Part shown: positions 48,707-59,949 of the stretch, one piece after another
Layout: each line of letters begins with the position of its first letter
Position numbering within the stretch: the first letter of the stretch is position 1
Source: Saururus chinensis
Taxonomy: Eukaryota > Streptophyta > Magnoliopsida > Piperales > Saururaceae
Length of the DNA: 64,000 bases
Direction: 5' to 3'
Assembly (NCBI GenBank): GCA_035235625.1
Contig: CP141145.1
Coordinates: 29,220,563-29,284,562 of the forward strand
Notes under the pieces: generated by a model
Seen by the model: only the letters and a program-made list of their open reading frames with translations
Told to the model about the DNA's origin: nothing
Databases searched by the model: none
Made by a program: the position numbers and the translations under genes

Positions 48707-48913
48707 TGATTCTCTGGGGGAATGCGGTGGGGGTCGGTGGGGAGGAAGATGAATCTGTATGTTGGGGTTTTTGGGTGTATTGCGTGCCGAGAGGGGTAGG
48801 GAAAGGTGTTTGCTATCATTTTTATTGTCTTTGTTTGGGGAAAAGTAATATGGGAGTTTTGGTATTTGGTTTTCTGTCTGTGTGAAAAATAAACAGGTTT
48901 GTGGATTGATGAG

Positions 48914-50716
48914 ATGAAGATGGGGAGGGGGATGAGTAGGTTTTGGAACGAGGAGGAGAAGGGCATGGCGGTGGCTGTCTTGGGCCCCCAGGCCTTTGAT
49001 TATCTTACAAGCACAGTTTGTTCTCAGGGGGTTTTGTCGGCTATTTGGGACGATCCCAACCTCCAGTACAAGTTGACGGAGCTCGTGGAAAGCCAGACAT
49101 CTTCCAATTTAGGTTGGAACTATGCCATCTTTTGGCAGCTTTGCCGGGCCAAATCTGGTGAGTTGGTTCTGAGCTGGGGGGATGGCTTTTGCCGGGGGGA
49201 GGAATGTGATGGGCGGAGCTTAAGTCTCGATCTTGAAGATGACGATGGCAGGCAGAAGATCAGGAAGAGGGTCCTCCAAAAGCTCAATGCATTTTTTGGT
49301 GGGTCAGATGAGGAGACTGATGCCTTTGCAGTGTGTCGTAATGACACTGAGATGTTCTTCCTTTCTTCCATGTATTTCTGCTTCCCCAGGGGCGAAGGTG
49401 GACCTGCTAAGGCCCTCCAGTCCGGGAAATGTGTGTGGTTACCTGATATTCTCAATTCTCAGCCTGACTACTGCTACAGATCGTTCTTAGCCAAGTCTGC
49501 CGGGATTCGAACAGTAGTCCTTATTCCAACCAACGTGGGAGTAGTTGAATTGGGCTCAGTGAAGGCTATACCTGAGAATTTGGAAGTCTTACAGGCGATA
49601 AAATCGGTTTTCTCCAAGAGGACGGAGTCAGTGCCACCGTCAGTTGGTGAGAAGAAAGATGAGAATGCCGCCGTCTCTAATTTCAGCTTTGGTGGTGACC
49701 GTGTAGAAGAGTATCCAAAGATTTTTGGGAAAGATTTGAATCCAGTGAGATCTCATGAGAAACCTGTGGTTACCAAGGTGGAGGAGAGGTCATGGGACAT
49801 CTACCCGAATGGTAGCCCTGTGGTACCATTTTTGCAGGGTAGGAAGGGTCTTCATGGAGTGGGCTGGAATCAGATTCAGAATGTAAAAGCCGGGACTGAC
49901 GTTGTTTATACTTCTCAACCTCAGATGAGTAACCAGCAGAAATTCAGTAATGGCGTCCTGGTTATTAGTGGTAATGATGCGGAGTTGGCTCATCCAACAT
50001 ATGGTCATTCTAATGGGAGTCAATTTCAGTCACTGAAGCAGCCACCAAGGCAAATTGATTTTGGTGGCACTACATCGAGGGGACCTATATTGACACGCTC
50101 CAATGCTGTAGAATCAGAGCAGTCAGACATGGAAGCTTCATGCAAGGATGATCGATCCGGCCAAATTGATGAGCGCAGGCCTAGGAAGCGGGGACGGAAA
50201 CCAGCAAATGGGAGAGAAGAGCCTCTTAATCATGTTGAAGCAGAGCGACAAAGGCGAGAGAAGTTGAATCAACGGTTCTATGCATTAAGAGCTGTTGTTC
50301 CCAAAATCTCCAAAATGGACAAAGCTTCTCTACTTGGTGATGCCATAACCTACATCACAGAGCTTCAAACGAAGTTGAAAGAGTTGGAATCTGAGAGAGG
50401 AAGATTTGGAAATCCATCCAAGGACGCAGCATCAGAAGTAGCATTGACTGAGAGTCGCAAGCAAGTCCAGCCAGATGTTGAAATTCAAGCTGTGCACGAT
50501 GAATTGATTGTGAGGGTGAGTTGCCCTCTAGACGCGCATCCAGTTTCCAAAGTCATCCATGCCTTTCAGGAGGCGCAAGTCACAATATTGGAGTCAAAAA
50601 TTTCTGCAGGGAATGAAACTATATTCCACACGTTTGTGGTTAAATCTCAAGGACCAGAGCAGCTGACTAAGGAGAAATTGAATACTTTACTCTATGGTGA
50701 AATAAGTGGTCAATAA
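48914..50716 (+). CDS. JAM-type bHLH transcription factor (bHLH13/bHLH3-like)
   Basis: Intron-free, 600 residues, starting [17 protein letters not shown]. The ATG at 48914 is the first in frame after a TAA at 48890; ATGs at 48920 and 48932 are alternatives, the last closest to homologs. Residues about 20-225 form the bHLH-MYC_N domain ([20 protein letters not shown], then [15 protein letters not shown] and [12 protein letters not shown]), which in this family contains the JAZ-interaction region. [14 protein letters not shown] leads into the bHLH (about 436-491) with HVEAERQRR, whose His, Glu and Arg contact G-box DNA. An ACT-like C-terminal domain follows (about 520-595, [16 protein letters not shown]). 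JAM1-3 are nuclear JAZ-bound factors that repress MYC2-activated jasmonate genes; by homology this one likely does the same. AAACAG at 48891-48896 looks like a 3' splice site of a leader intron. Confidence 0.95.
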   Translation: MKMGRGMSRFWNEEEKGMAVAVLGPQAFDYLTSTVCSQGVLSAIWDDPNLQYKLTELVESQTSSNLGWNYAIFWQLCRAKSGELVLSWGDGFCRGEECDGRSLSLDLEDDDGRQKIRKRVLQKLNAFFGGSDEETDAFAVCRNDTEMFFLSSMYFCFPRGEGGPAKALQSGKCVWLPDILNSQPDYCYRSFLAKSAGIRTVVLIPTNVGVVELGSVKAIPENLEVLQAIKSVFSKRTESVPPSVGEKKDENAAVSNFSFGGDRVEEYPKIFGKDLNPVRSHEKPVVTKVEERSWDIYPNGSPVVPFLQGRKGLHGVGWNQIQNVKAGTDVVYTSQPQMSNQQKFSNGVLVISGNDAELAHPTYGHSNGSQFQSLKQPPRQIDFGGTTSRGPILTRSNAVESEQSDMEASCKDDRSGQIDERRPRKRGRKPANGREEPLNHVEAERQRREKLNQRFYALRAVVPKISKMDKASLLGDAITYITELQTKLKELESERGRFGNPSKDAASEVALTESRKQVQPDVEIQAVHDELIVRVSCPLDAHPVSKVIHAFQEAQVTILESKISAGNETIFHTFVVKSQGPEQLTKEKLNTLLYGEISGQ

Positions 50717-51293
50717 AGATGACCTGCTTGTGGTTAAACCAAGGGGCTGAATCTCAGATCAGTTGAAGGAGATCAGAGATGTCTTCACTCACCGAACAAA
50801 TGCTTGATACCACAGCCCAAGTTGGTTTTGTAGGAAGATGATATAATTTTGTTATAGATACATACTATTAAGGGCAAAATTGCGTTGTAGAATGTTGGAA
50901 AAGCTGCCTAATGTTCATAAGTATATATATGACAGTTAGGCATGCATATTACATCTTAATTGGTTTTGTAAGTTTCCCCATATTTTCTTTATTTTCCTGA
51001 TCAGATTTCATTTATTATAAACACAGCTTACAAGGTTTGGTATTAGGATGATCTTCCTTTCTTTACGTTGTCTTTTATGCAATTTTTAGATGATGTATCA
51101 TGTATCTAACTTTTTGGAGAATGTAATTATTTTTTGTTACGAGTTTCTGTAATTTAAGTAGGTTATGACGAGTCCTTCATGGAACTTATGCTCTCTTTTC
51201 TAAAATCTGTTCTTTTTGGTGTGCGAAGACGATTTCTTCTTGTTTTTCATGGCCAATAGTCCTACGAAAGAATGGTGATTTGTGCGTAGTAAT
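50717..51293 (+). other. 3' untranslated and flanking region of the bHLH gene
   Basis: AT-rich sequence after the stop, without another gene. Several T-rich stretches suit plant polyadenylation, but I cannot fix the site. Confidence 0.5.
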
Positions 51294-51305
51294 TCACTGC
51301 TTGTG

Positions 51306-51637
51306 AGAGCTCTTTCTAGGGGGACTGCCTAGAATTCTCTTAGGGTGAGAGCTCTTTTGGGGAGTGCAGGCTAAGGCCCCTTGCAACTAAGGTAGTTGCG
51401 AGGTTGGCATTTTTTCAGGGCGTTGTCTTCTTTTTTGTTAAGAGGGAAGCAATACTGTTACTCTGGAGGTTGGTATTTTTTCAGGGCGTTTTCTTTCTTG
51501 TTAAGAGGGAAGCAATACTGTTCCTCTCTCCGGAGGTTTAGTTGGATAGAGTAGAGTTCCTCCTTTCTGCCTTTTGTATAGGCAATTCTGTTCCATTGGG
51601 GTAGTTTGCCTTTTGACACTATTGTCATAAAAAAAAA
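51306..51637 (+). mobile_element. Poly(A)-tailed non-LTR retroposon with 12-bp target duplication
   Basis: TCACTGCTTGTG occurs at 51294-51305 and again, perfectly, at 51638-51649, directly after a run of nine A. This is the signature of target-primed reverse transcription. The 332-bp insert contains a tandem pair of about 65 bp (51401-51465 and 51466-51530, TTTTTTCAGGGCG and TTAAGAGGGAAGCAATACTG). I do not see clear Pol III A and B boxes, so it may be a SINE or a 5'-truncated LINE. The perfect duplication suggests a recent insertion. Confidence 0.85.
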
Positions 51638-51649
51638 TCACTGCTTGTG

Positions 51650-52860
51650 TCCTCAAGCTAATCTAAATTCTGCCGCCATGGCCGCACTGAGCAGATACCA
51701 GGTGAGCTTCCCTCCCTGGTTGCATTGGCTGGTATTCGCATCTGACCGCCATGGACGGTATCATTAGCATTATTATCGCTGCCACTACGAGTACTGTTTA
51801 CTACTGGTGGAAATAAAGAAGTTCTTGAGCGCAAGATATACTTTGGGTTGTAAAAGATTGCTGCTGGGCCGAACCGAAGGCTCATTCACTTCGGCCTTTG
51901 CTTCAACACGGAGAAGATACCTCGAAATCGTTAGCCTTCTTTCATAATTAGCATCTTTGTTTTGCTACAGTACATAACCCGGATGTGGTCCTCTGTAAAC
52001 TTTGATGTGCAATTTTTTGTTTTGGTGCAGGCATCGTTCCATGCTTCACCTTGACTGTTCGCGAAAATACCATAATTAAAAGGGTCACGTTTATGGCCTG
52101 CCGAATAGACGTGATTAAAAGACAGACGATTTCTTTGTCGCTCTTCTGGCGCATCCGTCTCTCCTTGTTGTTGTTCATCAGAAAGATCAAATATCACATT
52201 GTAATCGAAATATGTGGATGGCGCATGCATCTCTTTGGAGAAACAGTAAGCAACGTTCGTAAGGTCAGCTATCGGGTGGGACCCGGACAGTCTTTGCTTG
52301 ATGCCCAATGGGCCCAAATGGAAGAAACAGTGGCACAAACAACCATAAAAACGTGCAAATCGTTTGTCTAATCCTTTCTAGCACCATCTCCATCCCGCAA
52401 ATGCCCCTGGCCAACAAGCTTGAGATTTTTGTTCTTGTGAGAGCCCATCTTGTCCGTAGCATCTTCAGGTCCGGGGCGAGTTTGGGCATGGAGTCTTGGT
52501 GGAGGCTAGAGAGATAGGATGACGACGGGTGATGGACAGGTGACGGGGGTGCATGTTCTGCTAGGCTTTAGTAGGAGAATCTTGGGGTGGGGGGTGGCTG
52601 ACGTGCGGATAATGGGTGGGCGGCCGCTTCTTATCCACTCCCTCTGGACGTGGGCTTTTGAGTCTTTTGGGGAAGGCGACAGGGCAGAGACGGACGCAGA
52701 AATGCGAGCTGCATGCAAGGTGTGGAGGAAGGTGAGCAGATGGGGTTCTGATTCTGGTGTCTCGAGATGTTCACGTGGTCACGAGGAGAAGCCGTCAACC
52801 GCGTGAAGGGCATGGCACACCCACCACCACTGTGGGCCCCCGGTATTCGTAATCCAATTT
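51650..52860 (-). other. Possible unrecognised gene or gene remnant
   Basis: The minus strand has several protein-like frames. The longest, at 51931-52338, contains YFDYNVIFDLSDEQQQGETD and FNYGIFANSQGEAWNDAC. Others lie at 51658-51885 and 52265-52489. Base composition is more coding-like than the flanks, and they could be exons of one gene. I recognise no domain and could not find a consistent set of splice sites, so no product is proposed. Confidence 0.25.
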
Positions 52861-53109
52861 GCATTGAGCGAGTCTTTTATAACTTTGGCTACCTAAAAAG
52901 TTCCTATTTACGGAAAAGAACGTGGTTATTTAGACGCTACCTACTATGTTCTGTCCTGTGTCCTTATATTTTTTTCATCTAATTTTTTTATTAAATTTTT
53001 TAATTTATTTTTTATATTTAAAAATATTTAAAAAATTTATCCCACTTCTCTTTTTTTTTTTCCGGTATAAACTTCATCGTTGGTGCTAGCAAATAAATGA
53101 ACCATAGTC

Positions 53110-53314
53110 GAATTTGGCGGTGTTAGGCTAGATCTAGTCTACCTCTCATCGGATTTGGCCACCACAGGCTAGATCCGGCCTGCCTCGCATTGAATTTGGC
53201 CTGTACAGCTAGATCTGACGCAGTCCAGCGCGCAAGACTGGCCAAATTTAGCCTCCATGCCAAATCCGATAGCTAGCCCAATAGACTAGCCTGCGTGCTG
53301 CCAAATCCGACTGC
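53110..53314. repeat. Degenerate satellite, left part
   Basis: The theme GGCTAGATCCGGCCTGC alternating with GGATTTGGC and CCAAATCCGA, with units of about 35-45 bp, in both orientations. It resumes beyond the LTR-like unit. Confidence 0.55.
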
Positions 53315-53319
53315 ACGTC

Positions 53320-56300
53320 TGTCACAACTCGAATTTTTAAAAGCATTTTTAAATAACACAAACAGTAGATAGGAAAATTTTTTTTCTTTAAATACAAAAC
53401 AAATCCTTCAATTAAATATCGAGGTCATGATAACTGGGGTTCACAAATACGAATATCAAATCATATGATATTAATTAACGTTTGAAAATTCATAAAGACG
53501 AGCTCATTCATCTAAGTACAAGTTTGTCACCCGTCTGAAAATAAATAACAAGTTGACTCTCACGCTTAAGGTACACTTACATATCGGAGTTGCAAAAGTG
53601 CAGAATCTTCTTCTTGGGCTCACCTTTCTTGATCTCACCTGTTGTCGCCTAGAGAATCTGCAACAAACCAAACGAAACAACCACAATAATAACAATGGAA
53701 TATCTACTTCCAGGAGAAGAGCTTCCAAAGGACAAAAGGTTTTATTAATATTTTTCGGATCGGGCCAACATCACCCGGTGTTAGTTGCCTACGTACTCAT
53801 CAAACAAGATCTCTAATGTTTCCAATGAGATCGGATCCAGACGGAGTTCTACCTAATATTACACTATACTAAGAAGCATAACATCACACATGCAATGCTT
53901 AAGTATTTTCAAGCAACCTACATTTTATGCAAGTCCTTTAATCGTTCCACTTGTTCTAATTAAACAAGCAATATCAATCAATATTATTAATTATTTTTTG
54001 AACCATTGTTCGATAATTAATATCCCTGTCTAATCCCAATGACAGACAGACTCATCAGATGTCAACCTAAGTGACAAATGACAATGAAACATCCTGGAAT
54101 CCACCAGGCCCCTGGAATCCACCAGGAAGTGTCATCTCTCAACCTAGCCCATAAGGACATGAACAAAAGTGGTTAGAGACGCCAACCAAGCAGGATGTCA
54201 GCGACCCTAATTGCGTGTACACTAAAAGACCCTCAATAGATTTGCGGTGAGCCCGGCTCACAAAGAACTCCTTCCAATGGGGAGGTGCAACTACACGGTC
54301 AAATCAGCGGCTCCTCAATAGAGCTAAAACTTAGAAAACCATTCTGAACCCTATCTTACTCATCTATAAGCCAGGATTCTGAATGATTATCCCAAACCCT
54401 ATTAGTCCCTTATAGACTAAGGTTTACAACTCGAGACATGTCATCGGTTCATCAACCAAGGCAAATCGTCAGGTCAAAGGCTTTGTTCATTGTATGAACT
54501 AGTCCCAGACCCCTCTGAGGTATTTTAGTCTTTATCTTGATTAGGTATTTTCGCCCATTCCAAAGCTATCAAACCCCATTAATTAATCTTTCAATAATTT
54601 AAAGATAGTGATACATTACTATCACAACATCAATATAAAAAATCGAACAAAGAACAACATAAACCATAAGAACTACACAAGTCTAAGCATATCATAATAT
54701 CAATAATAGAATTCATTAATGATATAAGAATCATTCGAGCTCTCGTGCCCTAACCCTCCTTGGGTTATCTTAATAAATCTTTATTAAACTGGTCGTAATG
54801 CACTTAAGGGCATTAGAGTAATTATCCAACATTGGATACAGTCCTCTCTACACTCGGGTAAGTCTTTAACCTCTAAAAAGGTTTCAGTATCACATTGGCC
54901 CGTTAATAACATTCACGAGAATGCGGGCCGGTCCACTCATAAGGGTATTTTTGTCATTTGGTTTAAGGCCTTAATTATATTCAATGGGTCTAAAATTCAA
55001 CTCAAGGGTACTACTAGCCTTCATGGACTCTGTGTAATTTTTTTGGCGTGTAACGGGGTCATGAACCCCTTGAACCGACCTAGGTTTGCTTAATGGTTTA
55101 CTATAAACCTTAAGGACAAAAGGGTCAATTATCCACTCACTCGGATTTTTCCTCACTAAGTCGTTTAGCCTATAATTAGTTTATACATTAAACTATCACT
55201 GCAAATTTTTCCACTTTTTAGATCAACTCATAGGCCTTTGAATCGGAGCCTCTAAATCAGGTAAGTGATTTTTACACGATAACTTAACTACCAGGGGTAA
55301 AAAGGTCATTTCACAATATCTGGGATTTTTCCCCAAGCTGAAACTTGGCAAGAATACTCCCACGCTTCTCAATAGGAAATAGTAATTTTCTATGATTTTT
55401 TTGACATATTTAACACTATGAACCGGACCTGGTTCACTAGTTTTTTTTTTTTAAAACCCGGGCCAAACAGGTCGGGTCACCCAGTCCGGCCGGCCCGAAA
55501 TGAAGCCCGATGACCCATTTGGTCGTCTTCTTCGCAGCCGGTCAGAGGCTGACTGGTCTCTGCCGGTGCCGCCCCAGGCTGCCGCTCTACGGCGAGGGCT
55601 GGGCGGTATCGAATCGCCGCCTGGCGGCAATTCTGACCAGCCCAGCCCTGCCACCGTCCGGTGGCCGGCCGGCTCAGAAAGGGCTTTTTTTTAACAGCGG
55701 AGCCGTCGTGACGGAAGACCGCCGCGGCCGGCCGATGGACTAGACTTGACCAGATCGCCGTCGTCCAGTGACTCCGGCAGCCCTGGTCCATCCTCCGGCC
55801 TGCGGCTACGCTTCGCCGCCGCAAGTCCTGCTTTTTTTTTTATTACTGTGCGGCAGCGACAGAAGCCGCCGCCGCCAAGCATCCCCGGAAGCCGCAGCCC
55901 AGGCCAGAACCGGCAAGCCATTCCAGCCACCAGCGGTCGGCCGGTGACGGGCCGACAGTTGAACAATAAATAAATATTTTATTTAAAAAAAACTGCATGA
56001 ACAATAATTGCAGAGATTACTGTTCTTGTTAATTACGAATATGGTTTATCTTCTAATTTACAAATCTATGTAAATCTTGACTCGAAATCCAACCTCAATG
56101 GCCGAGTTGTCATCGATCCATTGCCGCAAACGCTTCGCCGGAGTCTCGTCAGAGAATTCTCTCCTCTCCTTCACCGTCCCAAAAGCTTCCCAAATTGGAC
56201 CAAAGACCCCCCTTTTATTAGCCCTAATCCTCTTTTTATAGGTATGGGATTAGGCCCTAATCCCATGAGAAATTAGGCCTCAAAAACCCAATTTTGGAAC

Positions 56301-56557
56301 AATAATTGATCGGGCCCGTATCGCAACTTAAATAGACAGTTTGCGCGTTCAATTTGGGTAAACGGGTCCTGTACGATATGTTCAACTTCAAACGGTCATT
56401 TCTCCCTCATCCGGACTCCGATTCGCGCGTTCTTGGTGGCGTTTCGAAGCTCTTTCTGTCTACTTTCTAATAAAATTAGTTAAGCATGTCAATAAGTCAA
56501 ACACTATATTTTCCATGTATTTAACTTTCGAAACTCGGGAAAATTAGGGATATTACA
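53320..56557 (-). mobile_element. Long LTR-like unit inserted in a satellite
   Basis: Read on the minus strand it begins TGTAATATCCCTAATTTTCC and ends ATTCGAGTTGTGACA. ACGTC (53315-53319) and ATGTC (56558-56562) are a 4/5 target duplication. TATAAAAAG near 56240 on the minus strand is a likely promoter. Short segments (CGGATCGGGCCAAC, TTGCCTACGTAC, GATCGGATCC) are shared with the 43.6-kb solo LTR, so both belong to related Gypsy-type families. No element genes were recognised. A GC-rich stretch at 55480-55960 has open frames on both strands without family features. Whether it is one very long solo LTR or a large non-coding derivative is undecided. Confidence 0.65.
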
Positions 56558-56562
56558 ATGTC

Positions 56563-56770
56563 GAACTGGCAATGTAGGCCAATCTGGCTGATTGGCCTGT
56601 GTGTGGTTGGATCTAGCCGCATGCAGGCCAGTCCATCGGGCTGGCCACCGGATCTGGCATGCAAGTTAGATCCGGCCTACACGCCAAATCTAGAACGCAA
56701 GCCAGAGCCAGATCCAATGCTCAGGCTGGATTTGGCCCGCGTAGCTAGCCTACGGGTGGATTTGTCATTG
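56563..56770. repeat. Degenerate satellite, right part
   Basis: It continues the theme of the left part: GATCTAGCCGCATGCAGGCC, TTAGATCCGGCCTACACGCC and GGCTGGATTTGGCC. The two halves are separated only by the inserted LTR-like unit. Confidence 0.55.
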
Positions 56771-59558
56771 GAAAAAAAAGAGAGTAGGGTTTAATATAGC
56801 GGAGGAAGTATGAGCAAAATAAGGGAGAAAATATGAGAGAATGAAGTAAAATAAAAAACCTCTTCTTCCCTATTTTTGGGGGTCATAGGGAAAAATAAGG
56901 AGTCTGAATAGCCATGTTCTATGAAATATTTCATTTTTGACAAAGCGGAAGCTGTCACTTTTTACTGGGAGAGTTTTTCATCTTTCCTTCACACAACAAG
57001 AAATATTAATATTTTAAACCGAAGGTACATATATTAATGTATATTAATATAAGTACTATTTATGCTAGCATGTCATTAATTTTATGAACAAATAGATTTT
57101 ATACTTATTTACATTAGGCTCATTGCCATAGTAGAACATAAAAAATGTTTCTTTTTCACCGAGGTAATTATTTTTCCCTCTAATATGTTATTTGGAACAA
57201 CTTTTTAGTATCATGATTTCATATGTATGAGGTTAGGTACCCTACAACCACTTGTAGAGAAGTTTCTCTACACTTTAGTGTAGTGCCATTATATTTGAAT
57301 TATCACAATTAGAAATAAACACCAAATTGAAGATGAACATGATGAGATTATTAGATTATGATATGAACTTAGGTCCAAATAGTCTATCCTTGTTTGTGGT
57401 TCAGGTAAGCCGATACCAACCATGATGTCTAAGGATGGTGGAGGGGGTCACGCTGACCCGATATGAACCATCTTGACACATTCTTTTAGGACCTACATCT
57501 GTTACACATGCACACTAGACATCTAATTAGGGTTCATATATCTACTTTGTAGGGTCTGACTCTTAAATTAGTATCTATGATCAGATCTGTGGTTAGTGAG
57601 GAGTTGACCCTGTCACAAGCATGGTCGTATGCAAGGGCTCAAGCCTTCATGGACTCTGAAAAATAGAGTCCACTCTCTAGGTTAATCTAGTAGAACTTTG
57701 ATTGAAGACCCAGTTAACTAAAGTCCATGTAGGGTGAGGGAGTATAGATAGAAAAGCAAGAGAGGGGAAGCCCTAAGTGAGGAACACCCCCCCCCCCCCC
57801 TCGAAAAGTTTTTTCTCTCCCTCTCCCCCTTGGTGTGTTGCACAAAAAAGAAACAAGAAGAGGGCTAGCCGCCCACTTCTTTATCTCCCTCATTGATCTC
57901 CATTGTTTGGTGATTGTGTTTAGAATTCGTGTTATCGTCAAAATCTAAAAGAGGATTAAAGAAGAAGGGTTGGGGCACTCCTTCAAGAGAGTTTTACATT
58001 CCATTGTATAAGATTGTGAGAGATCTACACGTAATCGAGGTAATCCTCTTATACTTTAATTGAATTGTTAAATAATTGATCTATCAGGCGTTAGAGTAAA
58101 AGATCAAAGCGTCTTGGGGCTGATCAGCCCCAAAGGTTAGTATATATCACTCATTTATTTAATTCAATATGATTAATAGCCTTATGATCATATTTATTAT
58201 TTATATAAATAGTTTTTCATATGCATGTGTAGAGATTTTATATTGAAGTTCTAATTTTTTTAAAGGCCTAACCCTTAGGCCTCACACCATCACCTTGCTT
58301 CTCACCATCACCTTGCTTCTGCTAGTACACTTACTCTACAAAGACAAATCAAGAAATATACCTCAAAATACTAATTCCTTATATTAAGGGTATTTATAAT
58401 TGTAATACTCTAAAAGAAGAAAAAGACAAAATAAATAAATAAAGTGAAAGGTAATATGCTGTAACAGTAAACACGCAATAGAGAGTGTGTGGTGTTTGAA
58501 TGCGTCTCCTTTACCTGTTTCACCCATGTGTTCTCTTCTGAATTTTTGTAGTTGCTGCATTTTAGGTTCACCCCTTCAGGGAACCTAAACGAGTTCTACT
58601 TTTTGGAAATTTGGAAAATGCGAAAAATGTAGATGAACATGGGAAGCTAAGTGGAAGTGACTGGTGTGTGGGTGGCATGCACTTATGTGTGCTTGGGCCA
58701 ATAAATGAGCTTGAGTTTTTTTTTTCTTGAGATAATGATTTTTTTACACTAATATTTTTATTTAACAAAATCTTACACAAATTTTTAGTTGAAAAGACAG
58801 TGAATCCCGATCCACTTTTTTTTTTTCAAAGTGAAGACTAGAATACTAATCCCGATCATAGATTTGAGAAGGGTGGCTACCCTTTTGGGGAACGGTAGTT
58901 GTCTGATGGCGAAGAAGATTGATGGGTAGTGATTCTAGTGAATCACCTAGGAATTGTGTGTAGAAGAGCAGTTCATCTGGTGAAAATGTGTAATCAGGGC
59001 TGGGTTGCCTAAGGCCCCGTATACATGTGTCTATGTCTAGCTAGATACAAAGGCCAACAAAAGGCCCATAGATGTCCAGACACAAATTTCTTCACTGGTG
59101 ACACAAAGAAACACAACTCGTTTTTTCCATCCCATCATTTCTATAATCCTATTATAAGTTATGTACAGAATAAGTGATCCCGTTCTACGCATCAATTGAT
59201 CAATTAATGAATGAGACATGAACTACCCTTGTGCTCATTTTGCTGGAGACACACGTAAAGTACGTTTACTAATAAGTGGAGTTGTATTTCAACGGACCAT
59301 ATGTGGGCAATCACACCATGAGGATTGTTTCCATTTGCCAGCCAAAGAATGATCGACAACGGAAATCTGCCTCCCAAGAGTTGAGAGGGGGGCCTAAAGG
59401 AGTAAAGTCACACACTTGCAAAGGGAAAGTGGAAGACAAACACCACCACTGGTGCATATCCTCTACCCATGTTTAATCTATGTTGGTTTTTAGTTTTTGT
59501 CTACCATTTAATCACCAAAGTTTGTCTTTGTAAATATTTTTTTAGTAATAATAAATAT
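56771..59558. other. Gene-free intergenic DNA
   Basis: No host gene recognised. At about 56995-57165 is a weak relative of the hairpin MITE family ending GAACATAAAAAATGTTTC. Sequence around 57690-58140 (AGTATAGATAG, then a long leader-like stretch and a 15-base C run ending at 57800) resembles an LTR promoter and leader without clear ends. The remainder is AT-rich. Confidence 0.45.
58285..58320. repeat. Exact tandem duplication of 18 bp
   Basis: CACCATCACCTTGCTTCT twice in a row. Confidence 0.9.
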
Positions 59559-59640
59559 TTTGTTTGTTTCACATTAATAGTTTTATTTGATCTTTTCATA
59601 AAAAAAATTAAATAGAACTATTAATGTGTGATGGAGGAAA
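59559..59640. mobile_element. Short Stowaway-type foldback element
   Basis: CACATTAATAGTTTTATTT and AAATAGAACTATTAATGTG are long inverted arms around a small A-rich loop, and the right end is GATGGAGGAAA before TA. Another partial copy follows directly. Confidence 0.55.
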
Positions 59641-59949
59641 TATGTCTACTGGAAAATGTCCTAGATTAATATCTCTATTTTGAAAAAAAAAATATTTTAT
59701 ATTAATAGCTTCATTATGTACAATTTAAGTGTTTGAGTACTTAAAACTGACAAGACACAAACATGAACGTTACTACTTCCAAAAACATTAAGGGAGCAAA
59801 TGTTTATGACCTTCTAACTTAATACTGGATCAAATGAATGTATGTGCATCTTAAGTAGCTAACTTAAGATGCTAGATAAAATATATATTTTGCTCTAATC
59901 CAATGTGTTTTACTATGCTTTGATATGATGTTCTTGATTTGTTCTAACA

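Noticed and set aside
48899-48913. Extension of the bHLH protein to position 48899
   Set aside because: The codon there is TTG and lies just after a splice-acceptor-like AG; the first true ATG in frame is 48914.
48391-48966. Minus-strand frame of 191 codons ending in poly-Arg
   Set aside because: It is antisense to the leader of the bHLH gene, and its Arg-rich end is the complement of the CTT microsatellite.
49495-49515. tRNA-like GTTCGAATCCC on the minus strand
   Set aside because: It lies inside the conserved AGIRTVV coding segment of the bHLH gene, and no cloverleaf surrounds it.
55451-55973. Several overlapping frames on both strands in a GC-rich stretch
   Set aside because: GC-rich composition reduces stop codons; the stretch lies within an LTR-like unit and shows no protein family.
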